From: Limnomonas spitsbergensis
Taxonomy: Eukaryota; Chlorophyta; Chlorophyceae; Chlamydomonadales
Direction of reading: 5' to 3'
Length of the DNA stretch: 64,000 nt
Assembly: GCA_037349105.1 (NCBI GenBank)
Contig: JAYJMM010000039.1
Location: 1,240,001-1,304,000, forward strand
Of the stretch, positions 12,501-22,600 are shown piece after piece (position 1 is the first letter of the stretch; every line of letters begins with the position of its first letter). The notes below the pieces were generated by a model that had not been told where the DNA came from, ran no database searches, and worked only from the letters and a program-made list of their open reading frames with translations. The position numbers and the translations under genes are program-made.

Positions 12501-12830
12501 GATCTTTGCACATCTCTATCAATTTTTCCCATTAGGATTAACCACCCCATCCTCATTATGTGTAGGCGGGACAGCGCGTGCACACGCATGCAAATTAATG
12601 GCGTCACACGGAATTGACAAATTGGCTGCGCCCATACCCTCCCATCCTTGCATGTCTATGATGTCGCAGCGATCATCCACGCATGCAGTCCTAGCGTTGA
12701 AATCCCCTGAGATCACAACCTCCCCCAGCGCAGAAAATTTGGAAACTGATTGTCTAAGAAAAGACAAAAATTGTCTAAGAAAAAGGGTGCTTGTTTTGTA
12801 ACACCGCGAATTAAATCGGGGTCCCAGGAC
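9540..12830 (-). pseudogene. Decayed LINE-type retrotransposon (endonuclease plus reverse transcriptase)
   Basis: Read on the minus strand, successive frames give an apurinic-type endonuclease (VVISGDFNAR about 12715; GGRFDHVPIFLTV about 12270), then a reverse transcriptase (ALVPVPKPKGSP; DDYRGIAVG; GFRHGRGT at 11350-11130; GDPLSLLLFG about 10880), then a C-terminal region ending in a CC-x3-C...H-x4-C cluster (about 9780). At least seven frame changes interrupt it. The YADD active-site motif expected near 10760 is not found and seems deleted. The endonuclease N-terminus is missing at 12830, where the AT-rich block begins. This is a dead copy of a different element from the one at 5278-6570. 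Confidence 0.85.
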
Positions 12831-13064
12831 GGTTGTGTGGCCCAAAACTAGCCCTCCACGAAGTGGAGGGCTATTTTTGGGCCTGAACGTTCATGCTTAC
12901 AAATCTATAAATCTAATGATAGATAAAAAATCCAGCATGCTTCGCTGCAAGTTAGCATAGTTTATTTTTCTATAAGTATTACGTATTTATTTTAATTAAA
13001 ATTAAAAAAAGAAACCTTAGCTTTCTTGCAGACGCGGAAGCGCTTCACGCTTTAGAGAAACAGC

Positions 13065-13145
13065 CCTAAGAATTAAATTTGGGTCCCATAAGGTAGAAGC
13101 GCGTGGCGCGCATTACCTTATGGGACCCAAATTTAATTCTTAGGG
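13065..13145. repeat. Near-perfect inverted repeat (hairpin)
   Basis: Arms of about 30 bp read TAAGAATTAAATTTGGGTCC and its complement around a short GC-rich loop. Confidence 0.9.
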
Positions 13146-13226
13146 CTCCTTTGCCTCTCCAATTCTCTAAAGACGTAAAAGCGCGGCGCGCTTCCACCGT
13201 CCTGGGACCCAAATTTAATTCTTGGA

Positions 13227-13358
13227 GTACCTACAGAAATTGCTAGCGTTAATGGACTACCCACTCAATGGGCTGCACCTTTAAGTCGTTTAGAATATTC
13301 TATGGTATTGCCATTAATGATTAGTATTATATGGATTGGTATAAAACCCATGGCCTAA
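13227..13358 (+). pseudogene. Organelle-type membrane protein C-terminus fragment
   Basis: An open frame of 43 codons ends in TAA at 13356-13358 and uses A/T-rich third positions unlike the nuclear genes. The end is hydrophobic (LPLMISIIWIGIKPMA). The arrangement of a charged segment, a hydrophobic helix and a terminal GIKP recalls the C-terminus of NADH dehydrogenase subunit 4, but this is from memory and uncertain. No start or upstream part is present. Confidence 0.4.
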
Positions 13359-13456
13359 TAAAGACCCAAATAGTGTGATCCCGACGGCGGCCGCTTTTGC
13401 GTCTTTAAAGAGTGCGAATTATTTCGATAATTACTATTTAAATAAGTTAAAAAGCA

Positions 13457-13592
13457 AGAATAAAATTTGGGTCCCAGACGGTAACCCGCTTTTTAGAATC
13501 ATCGGAATTGCTAAGGTGCCCTGAGGGCACCACAGCAATTCCGATGATTCTAAAAAGCGGGTTACCGTCTGGGACCCAAATTTTATTCTTAG
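13457..13592. repeat. Long near-perfect hairpin
   Basis: Arms of about 60 bp (AAGAATAAAATTTGGGTCCC outward to AATTGCT) flank a loop containing GCCCTGAGGGC. The arms are almost identical, which suggests a recent insertion or active correction. Confidence 0.92.
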
Positions 13593-13639
13593 GGCGCTCT
13601 AGCAATCCCGATGATTCTCTAAAGCGTGACGCGCACCCC

Positions 13640-13830
13640 GCGCTTTTTAGAATCATCGGAATTGCTGTGGTGCCCTCAGGGCACCTTAGCAGTTCCGATG
13701 ATTCTCTTGACCGGTATAAGCGTTACACGCACCCCGCGCTTTTTAGAATCATCGGAATTGCTGTGGTGCCCTCAAGGCACCTTAGCAATTCCGATGATTC
13801 TAAAAAGCGCGTACCGGTCAGGGACCCAAA
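13640..13830. repeat. Tandem pair of hairpins with the AATCATCGGAATTGCT module
   Basis: Two neighbouring inverted repeats reuse the CGCGCTTTTTAGAATCATCG arm seen at 13457-13592 and at 14543 and 14838. Confidence 0.85.
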
Positions 13831-14837
13831 TTTAATACCGAACATAGCCGCAGCCGAATATCTAAAAAGTAAATATGTTTATTAGACCCGATACTGATAC
13901 GAGCTTGTTATAAACAGGTCTTTTTAGTAATATTTAGTATATAATACTAAATATTTAAAAAAAAAATAGTGGGGGGGCCCAAAGACAGACCTATAATTTA
14001 TTATCTTATGTTTATTTCTTTATGAATAGTATATTTAAGTAAATTATAAATAACTTTTATGTTTATTAAGTGGCTGACCCATGATGCAAAAGGTACGTAA
14101 AATTTATTACTAAATTGACTAAGCTATAGTTTGATCGTTTCCATCACTGTACTGTGAAAGCAATAAATTGCTTTATAAATTCACTATCAGTTACCTATAA
14201 GATTTTTTTTTTTTTTTTTAGTTAGACTCGCGCATTACGAATTTATTATATATTTAAAATAAAGAAACAGGAAAACTTTCTTTTTATAATTTAAAATAAA
14301 GTAATAAAGTAGTTTTGAGTTGCATTTTAGTATAATTATTTATATTAAAAAATTTAAGTAAAACCGATTCGATATAATGAAATATAGTTTATCACATTTT
14401 TTGGAAATTTTAAAGATTATGTTTGGAGAAGTCTTAACATGCAGAATCATAATCTTGAGAGTAGCCAAATAATGTTTTCTGTTTTCCCTCTTTCTCTCGA
14501 GGGCTATCGCACAGTTTCTCTAAAGACGCGGAAGCGCTACACGCGCATCGCGCTTTTTAGAATCATCGGAATTGCTAAGGTGCCCTAAGAATAAAATTTG
14601 GGGTAATGCGCGTGGGCCCCCGACGTTACGTGCGCTTCGCGCGCTTCGCGCGTTAACGTCCGGGAACCCCAATTTAATTCTTGGTGCGAAGCACCCTTAC
14701 CGTCTGGGACCCTAATTTTGTGCGAGGGGTGAATACCACGAATTAAATTTGGGTCCCAGACGGTAAAGCGTATAGCCGCTAGGCGGGATCCGCCACGGTA
14801 CAATAAGCTACGCTGATTGTCCGGGCGGGCCGCACCC

Positions 14838-15015
14838 CGCGCTTTTTAGAATCATCGGAATTGCTGTGGTGCCCTCAGCAATTCCGATGATTCTAAAAAG
14901 CGCGAGAGGCGCTTCCACGCATTAACACGTCTTTAAAGCGCAGGTGAAGAAGCGGAGGCCCCCTTTGGGGGCCACGCTTCTTCACCTGCGCTTTAAAGAC
15001 GTGTTAATGCGTCTT
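14838..15015. repeat. Two adjacent hairpins
   Basis: The first (14838-14905) uses the AATCATCGG module. The second (about 14917-15012) has arms of about 40 bp including ACGTCTTTAAAGCGCAGG around GGCCCCCTTTGGGGGCC. Confidence 0.9.
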
Positions 15016-15180
15016 TAGAGAGTTGGAGAGGCAAAGGGTAAATCTTATCAAACTAATAAAAATAGTGTGGAATCACAATCTTCTAAAAAAATATCTTGTT
15101 CAAAATTTAATAAAGATATAATAAATTCTTTTTCACTTCTGAATAAACAATTATGGTTTTTAATAATAAAAAAAACATTC

Positions 15181-16244
15181 TGAGTCGCAGTTGGACTCGG
15201 TCCGCTGAGGGATAGTGTGATGTATGACAGGTCTTACAATGCTCCCAGCGCAGCCACACTGCGGCAGCAGAATATGTCAGCACTAAAGTAGTGGATACGG
15301 TTGGATGAACTGTCAACTTAATACAGTTTCACACAGCAAACATACCGGTACCGGTCTTCCCAGTAGTCATTCCACAAAGGGCAAGATGCAGCAGCTTATC
15401 GGGCTCCCAGCCAACATACACACTATACAGCGTTGGCCTACATTTGCCTAGCAACCCGGGTTGCCAACAGACCAGTTGGCATTTTGGCAACAAGGAAGGA
15501 TGAATACCGTAGTACCACAGTGAGGGAAGACACGGGGCCCTAACTGTCACACTTTTCCAGGTCAAAAGAAGAATCGTCGTCGAATCGCTTTTTAATCTGT
15601 ACGATATTGCTATTGTTCTATATTAAGAGGGCATCAGGAGCCCGCTGAATCATGCCTGTCTCAGCCGCTACATTTCAAATCGCGAGGGGCGAAATCTGCG
15701 CCTGGTCGAACTGAAGGTTGATAGGTGGCGCAATTCTGCCTACAAATGGCTTCTCAATTACTTTACAAGCTCGAACTCTGTCTTCCGAGTGGGGCGACGC
15801 ACTTTGAACAGTGCGGCCCACTGCGATGTGCGAAAACTTGCCAAAACATTGCCGACTCACTTTCCCGAACCTAGCCGAGCTGGCTAAAGGAATAAGATAC
15901 CATTGTAAATGTATTGCCAGTCCAGGCTTACAGTCTTGGCAACCTGGACACACTTTGGGCCCACAGAGCACTGCAGTCCTGCAAGGTCCCTTCCTACCTA
16001 GTAATCATGCTTGCCACACAGTTAAGAAAGGTCAAGGCTCGAGGAAACCCTGAAATCCCCCAGCAAAATTGGTCACAGAAATTACGAAAGACAACAGACA
16101 AGGTCAAAGCCAAAGCACCATGTGACATGCACGGAAAACTGAATGGCTCTCTAGTCTGCTTGACGGATGGCATCACCAGGTCCGCATCAGCGCCTATCCT
16201 GTAACAGTTAATGTCACTAAATGCAGACCATGAAAGAATCAAAA
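15181..16244. other. No supported gene
   Basis: A 98-codon minus-strand frame at 15675-15971 contains CPGCQDC and could be part of the unrecognised coding region just to its right. No splice chain supports it. Otherwise nothing was recognised. Confidence 0.4.
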
Positions 16245-17132
16245 TCAAATGGATGAAGTCATGCATGCGAGGGGGCGTGCGGCAACACATTTTGCCGCCT
16301 TGGCCTCGCCCCTGTTGTGGCTCCGGCATGCAGTTGCAGGGCTGAAACCTGATGCCCTCCTTGCATCCAGGCAGCAGCTAGAGCACTTGCCGCCATGGGT
16401 CGGCCTAGCGCTCCTGCCCTGGGGCCGGTGGCATACGAAGCATGCTAGCGACTTGTCCACGCTAGGCAGAGCAATCGGGGACATAGGGAGGGGGGCAGGA
16501 GCAGGGGGGTAGAAAGCTGCTTCAGGCACCACAGCTGGCTCAGCTGTTGCCGGCCGCTTCTCTGCTCGCTTGCGGTCATAAATCCCCATGGAGGTCTCAC
16601 CCTTGAGCTTGTCCCTGAGGGCCATGTCTGGCTTCTCACCCGGCCTCACTGCCCCGTGACAAGACAAGACGTCGTTGTTCATGGCATGCATGAACTTCTG
16701 CACAATCACGCCCTGCATACGACGAGACGTGAGCTGCATATCCGGATCGTCTGCGGCCGCGAACCTCGCCAACAACCGTCCCGGAATGTCCAGACGCTCA
16801 AACATGTGGCACCACTCACACCAGAGATCCCATGACCTCTCAAGCTCGAGCTCCCACGTGTTGATAGCATGCACGCGTAGGGACAGGAGGGAGGACGTGT
16901 CAATGATAGCGCTGAGCTGAAGCTGCAAGGCGCGGAAGAAGTCCACGACACTAGGCAGAGGGGCAATCAGATCTTGCTGGCCCATCCTCTTGCTGCCACT
17001 CCCCTGGTTAAGGAGGGACTCCTGCTCGTGGCGTGCCAGACCGGCGCCGCTGTCCATCGTGCACGCAAGCAGCCTGATCAGCTCGCAAGTCTGACCCGGC
17101 CCTGCCACCTTGAGGACCACCCAGCCTGCCAC
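16245..17132 (-). CDS. Unrecognised protein with cysteine-rich C-terminus
   Basis: This is a 295-codon open frame on the minus strand. The middle (about residues 55-155) looks globular, with tryptophans in LERSWDLWCEWCHMFERLD. A basic stretch and a proline/alanine-rich linker follow. The C-terminus has CFVC, then KCSSCC and later cysteine and histidine, compatible with a zinc-binding fold. The true start may be the second methionine, about 26 residues in. Related-looking minus-strand coding pieces lie just upstream (17319-18290) with frame breaks, so this may be the 3' part of a degenerate mobile-element or family gene. I do not recognise the family. Confidence 0.4.
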   Translation of the reverse strand: MAGWVVLKVAGPGQTCELIRLLACTMDSGAGLARHEQESLLNQGSGSKRMGQQDLIAPLPSVVDFFRALQLQLSAIIDTSSLLSLRVHAINTWELELERSWDLWCEWCHMFERLDIPGRLLARFAAADDPDMQLTSRRMQGVIVQKFMHAMNNDVLSCHGAVRPGEKPDMALRDKLKGETSMGIYDRKRAEKRPATAEPAVVPEAAFYPPAPAPLPMSPIALPSVDKSLACFVCHRPQGRSARPTHGGKCSSCCLDARRASGFSPATACRSHNRGEAKAAKCVAARPLACMTSSI

Positions 17133-17318
17133 TCAAGCCAGGCTGCTCTAATTCAGCTCGCGAGGAGGGGGCACCACTTGATGAGCGGCTGGGACTGGAG
17201 CTGGTGGCTCAGCGCCGGGGGCTGCTTCAGCCATGGCTGCGGCATGCCGCTCCCGCTGTCCGCATGCTCAGGCCCATCAGCCTCTTCGACAGCCCACAGT
17301 TGCTGCTAGTCATGGCCT

Positions 17319-18290
17319 CTAGAGTGCAGCAAGCCATTGTTGAAGGCACGTTGCATGAGGAGGAAAGGCAGAGGGATCAGAACAACTCTCACTCCAAAAG
17401 ATGCACACTGCATAATGCTTATTTATTCGTCTTGAGCAATCAGAAACATGCCAATGCAGTTGCCATTGTAGTTGTCTGGTAGTTGTTGTGCATAAGATCA
17501 CAGCTTGAAATCGTGCATGACCACTTTTGTTGCCTCTCACCCGCAGCATGTCAGCTCGCAAATCTGGGTTGGCGGCGCTGACCAGATCCAGCGGCCCATT
17601 TTCAGCAAGCTCCTGCACCAGTCGAGCTGCTGCTAGCAAAGCAGCTGTGACGGCTGACGGTAGATCTGGCCCAGCAGCAGCAGCTATTGTAGCAGCCACC
17701 AAGCTTGATTGCAGCCTGTCCGACACCATCTTCCTGGCAGCCTCCATCTCCTCCCTCTGAATGCTCCACCGCCTGCCCCCCTTTGTACTCCTCTCGCTGG
17801 GTCCCTGCGGATTCTTACGGCGGAGCCTACAGTGGTAGGCATCATGCTGCGCAGGCTCAGAGGAACAGCCAGTGGCTGCGTTGAAACACCTGGCAAAAAC
17901 TGGCCACATCTGCTCCCTCTGCCTGCCGTACACATCCTTCCCAACTAGCAGCAGATCAAGGTGACGTGCCTGTTCATTGGGTCATCGACGCAGCACTCTA
18001 GCATCAGGAACCATAGCCGCTCCAAGGGCTGGTGCTTGGCTCCATCTGTCCAAAGAGAAGAGTCGCTGTGTGTGGGGGGGGGGCTGGGGCTGAGGGTGCT
18101 GGGGTGATGCAGCATGGACCTGGTGTTGCTCGATGGCGGCAGGGTGCAGGGGTGCATCCTCCGCATCCAACTGCATGGGATCCGCGGCGCCAGAGGGCTG
18201 GTGCTGGAAAGCCCGTGGCACACCTTGGCGCTTGCAACAAGAGCGATTCTCCCCTTTCAGGCCTTTTTTGAACAACAAGCCTTTCCGCCT
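17319..18290 (-). pseudogene. Broken coding region, unrecognised
   Basis: One minus frame (18278-17982) gives a glutamine/proline-rich segment. A second frame (about 18060-17960) gives LERLWFLMLECCVDDPMN. A third (17933-17319) continues with YGRQREQMWPVFARCFNAAT and an alanine-rich helix region. The pieces read as one protein only if the frame changes twice within about 100 bp, which suggests either short introns or decay. No known domain was recognised. Confidence 0.35.
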
Positions 18291-18639
18291 CGCCCCTGCT
18301 GGACGTCTGCATGTTGAATTTAAGTAAGAGCTAAGCCTTTACTTTGCATTAACTGTCCTAGAGAATACCGGTAAGCCATGAATATTTCAAATTGCATTGG
18401 ATATCTTTGCCTTGGATAGTTTCAAATACACAAGTTATGTTGAAAACACAACATCATTCGAGCAGACCAGCTGCAGAGGCGCATCCCATGGCACACCTAC
18501 CCTCTGGCCTTCTTCTTCATGTGTGCCTCTGCTGGTGCCTCTCTGGTCTCCTCAACGTCTTCATCACCGCTGCTCGTTGCAATGGCAGAATACGGTAATG
18601 GCAGATGCAGGGTTCATCATGGTGTGAAAAATTGGACAC

Positions 18640-18900
18640 TCATGTTCATCCAGTGAAAAAAACTGGCCATGCTGAGGTACCTGCTGCTCGAAACCAGCTG
18701 AAAAGACACACTTTCAGTCCCTTGTATACTAAGTTTCTGCAAGCCAAGCGCAAGCTGGCATATTCCAGACAATCCTTGTTTTGTAACGTTTCGATGGTGC
18801 GAATAATTGGACTCTCATGTTCCTCCAGTGAAAAAAGCTGACTACCGTCTGTATATATGCTGAGTTACCTGCTCGAAACACGCACACTTTTCCTTCCAGA
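18640..18900 (+). repeat. Tandem duplication, period about 185 bp
   Basis: TTGGAC(A/T)CTCATGTTC(A/C)TCCA followed by GTGAAAAAA.CTG and a CTGCTCGAAAC block occurs twice, near 18632 and 18807. It lies upstream of the transporter gene. Nothing else was recognised in 18300-19612. Confidence 0.75.
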
Positions 18901-19612
18901 CAAATTTCCCGACACCGAGCCTAATGCGGAGGTCGACACATGGCAATAACATGCTTGTCTTGAGCCTCGCCTTGCTTCAAACTGCGGAACATGCAGGGTC
19001 AGCTCGAATCCATACATACGTTTGAGCTCAAACCCGAGACTGAGCTTTCCAACCGACTCAATAAATCACTACGCATTCAATAGAAAGCTTTCGTGTCACA
19101 TGCTAGAGTTTCTGAGCTCGATGAGTTGACGAAAGCACATAAACCCTGTGCCAGTGTGCCGTACCAGCAGTTGGAAGTCGTGTCTTCCCTCTCTCTGAAT
19201 AGTACCCACCTCCCATTGGTGTTACCGTGGCTGGTGAGATGAGATGTCAGTTCATATTGCTGTTCAAGTCTGTGACGGACTGACGTAGCAGATATATTGC
19301 CCCGTCCCAAGACCCGTCCCATGCATGCCATGACCGGGTGGGCCTAGGCCAGTTTCCAGGTACATGCAGATCGATTTATAACATGTTCAAATTGATATGT
19401 TCGTCGAACCTGGTCGCCCTGATGCACAAGTCCTGCATGAAGAATTTCCAGCCATCGATTAGCCAACGTTTCATTTTGCCAAGCCAAGTGCGGGTTCAAA
19501 ACCCTCATTCTTAAACGGGCAGGCCCCCATCGAAAAATCGCCTTGAATCCTCCGCTCCTTTTATTCACCGTCACCTCGTCCCGCAAGGTCGTCATAACCC
19601 AATTTTCTCAGA

Positions 19613-22600
19613 ATGTATCCGTCTGCTGTGAAGGGACGAAGCAATCCCAGCTCCCCTGCTCCCAACAGCGAAAAGTCAGTAGATCCCGAGAGCCAGAAGC
19701 CGCTGTTGGACACAGCCGACTTGAAACGCGCCGATGCTGCCAGACCCGACCTCTGTGGCCTTCCTGCGGTCCTCTTCGCAGGGATCTGCTACTGCATGGC
19801 TAGGTAAGACTGTAGCACACAACAGTTGTGCCCTCTAAAACTCAGATCTTGAGCACTCAGCAAATATAACATTTTTCATGCGTAGGCCTTACAATGAATA
19901 TAAGTATGCGTTTTCTTTATGGATCTTGAGCATTTGAGTCTGAATCTTCGCATGAGCTGTTGCCTCGAAGCACTGCGCACCTCTGAGTCTCCCGTGAAAC
20001 TAACAGCAGCCTCTCACCTCCCTTCCTTGTGCCTCACGTCCAATCCCCCGATGCTCCACAGTGGCTCCATGGTCATGCTCAACAAGCACGCGCTGGCATC
20101 GTTTGACTTCCAGGCCCCCCTCTCGCTGCTGTTCTTCCAATGCGCCCTGGCAGTTCTGCTGGTCAAGATCTGCGAGCTGGTTGGGGTGGTGAAGCTGCAG
20201 CCCCTCAAGTGGAAGCTGGTGTCCATCTGGTTCCCGGTGAGTTTATCTGAGCTGCTGCTCCTAGTGCTGTGCGGCCTGCACAGCTGAGCCGTTGGTCTCA
20301 ATGTTGTACCTGTGTTGCCGTACAGCCTGTGTTGCTGTACAGCCTGTGCTGTTTTCCTGTCTGCTCTTGTTGCTGTTGTACAGCCTGTGCCACTGGTGTT
20401 ATTGTACAGCCTGTGCTGCTGGTGCTGCTGTACAGCCTATGGTGCTAGGAGAAGAAAGACGCGTGTGTACGTGATAGTGCACGGAAGGTTAATAAGGCAT
20501 TTGAGAAGATGGTTGTTGCAGATGACCATACTGCTGCTCTTATGAATTCTCTGAACACTTCTTCCTTTCAAGGACGATGTGCATGCATCCGAGTGTGCGC
20601 GAACTGGTAGCAAGGCAGTTGAGAAAGAGGCTGTGGCAGGAATCAGGCAGGGGCCAGGTACCGTTTTTTCTCTTTAGTGATTTTTAGCAAATGTATATTC
20701 GGGACTGAAATCCCCGAAAATAATAGCAGCTTGTTTGGGTGTTTATGTATCAAGCGACTGCACTTGGCTCAAAGATCACGGATTGTTTGATAAGTGTTGG
20801 ATAATGGGGAGTGCCTGGTACCGAATGAAAAGAAAACTGGCCATGGAGACCAGTTTTAATAAGTGTTCAATAGACCAGCCTGGGCAGGCCGATGGGCTGC
20901 CACCCCTGGGCCGATATCTTCCTTTCAGATTGGGCCCAAACCTTGAGCGACATATGGTCGGAAGCCGCATAAGCGGGGACCACTGTACTAAACCACATCG
21001 GCCGCAGGCCAAGATTTAGCAGTATTGTAGCCGAAGCACTGTACTGTAAAGAGTGATGGAGGCAGCTTTTTAGTTATCTGGCGGAAAGATGGTAGGTGCT
21101 CAGATATTGCCGTTAGAATGCATTGTGGAAGCTCGCTACTTCACGCCTCTGGGGAACCACGAATAGCAGCCCCATCACAGCATTACAGATAAAATAAAGT
21201 TAAGGTGTTAAACTGTTTACACGGTACAGATAAAATAAATTAAAGGTGTTAAACTGTTTACACGGTACAGATAAAATAAAATAAAACTGCCTCTGGACAT
21301 ACTGCACCAGTCACTGACATTAAGTTGGCTTTTGCCAGCAGGGTTGCCTGTTTATTATTGCATTATATATTTATACGAAGCCCATGGTTTCCGGTTTATT
21401 CTTGAATGATATGTTAATGCAAAGCCCCTTGCACTTTGCCTTGCAGGTGAACTTGATCTTTGTGGGCATGATCGGATCCAGCTTTTTTGCGTTGCGTGAA
21501 GTGGGCGTAGGCATGGTGACGGTGTGGAAGAACCTGAGGTGAGCGATGGTTGTCTTTGGAATAAATCACATGTGGTGGTGGTGGTGGTTGGATTTGATCA
21601 CAGGTGGGGGTGGTTGGGGTGGCTGGAATTGATCACAGGTGGGGGTGGTTGGAATTGATCACAGGTGGGGGTGGGCCTGTGGGGGTGGTTGGAATTAATC
21701 ACAGGTTGGGGGGGGGGGGGGGGATTGATCACAGGTGGGGGTGGTGGGGTTGGGTGGAATTAATCATAGGTGGGGGTAGGGGTTGAGGTGGATGAGCACT
21801 GGTGACCTGAGCACTAATTATTTTAGCGCGCTTCAGCTACAATTCAGCTACATCATGGCGTATGGCCGTGGAGCTCTGGTGCAGCAAGACCTACTGCTCG
21901 GGCCACCGGCCGTAGGCCGGTCAAGGTTGGGTCCCAATCGGCCCAGAAATGGCCGCCCGGTGGCCCCCCGAAGGTGCTCAGACATGTGTCAAAATAGGCA
22001 CTGGACCTGAGTGGTGAATCGGCTGGTTGCTGCTGACGGTAGAAGTTTTCATTTCCTTTGAGTCGATTGAAACGCCCATTGCGACGTTTTTCTGCCTATG
22101 CTGTGACGGAGGGAGCGCGTCCCGCCGATCCAAGAGCAATTTAGGAACTCAGGAGATCTTATTCAGCTGCTGCTCAAATTTTGAGTGTCTTTTACCCATA
22201 CCCCATCCCGCGCAGCAACTTCATTACAGCTGTCGGCGATGTGGTCATTTATAAGAAGAGCTACACCGCGGGCGTTTGGGCCGTGCTGTGCCTCATGCTG
22301 GCCTCCGCATTCATTGGTGAGCCCGACCGGAGAACATCCACTCTTCCTCTTTCTTTTTCCGGCTTTGCCATTGGGCCTTCTAGCTTTTCTCTGGCTTATT
22401 TTCTCTTCGGCATGAAGTCCCCGGTAACCGGCCGGTATGTAGAACCCTGGCGAGTCGGCTGGCCAGCAATGTTAGATTTAAAGCGCTTAAGCTACGCCGC
22501 GGCCGGCAGCCGGAGGGGCACCGTGCAATAAACCCTGCTGCTTGGGTCAACGGCCGTAGCCTGATTAAGGTTTGCTCCCCATTGGCCCAGTGGTGGCCGA

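Larger units (their letters stand above)
12830..15180. other. AT-rich organelle-like insertion with GC-rich hairpins
   Basis: Composition shifts sharply from GC-rich nuclear sequence to AT-rich sequence with A/T-ending codons, and shifts back near 15180. The block carries several near-perfect inverted repeats built from shared modules such as AAATTTGGGTCCCA and AGAATCATCGGAATTGCT. A 43-residue protein tail (13227-13358) looks organellar. Palindrome-rich spacers are known from several green algal organelle genomes. The likely origin is mitochondrial DNA inserted in the nucleus. Plastid DNA or an assembly chimera are alternatives. Confidence 0.65.

Noticed and set aside
14064..14100. Short stretch resembling part of an organelle coding or tRNA sequence (AAGTGGCTGACCCATGATGC)
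   Set aside because: No cloverleaf or extended frame could be built around it.
19344..19595. 83-codon minus frame starting 18 bp from the transporter start codon
   Set aside because: A divergent gene is possible, but no motif, splice chain or downstream exon supports it.
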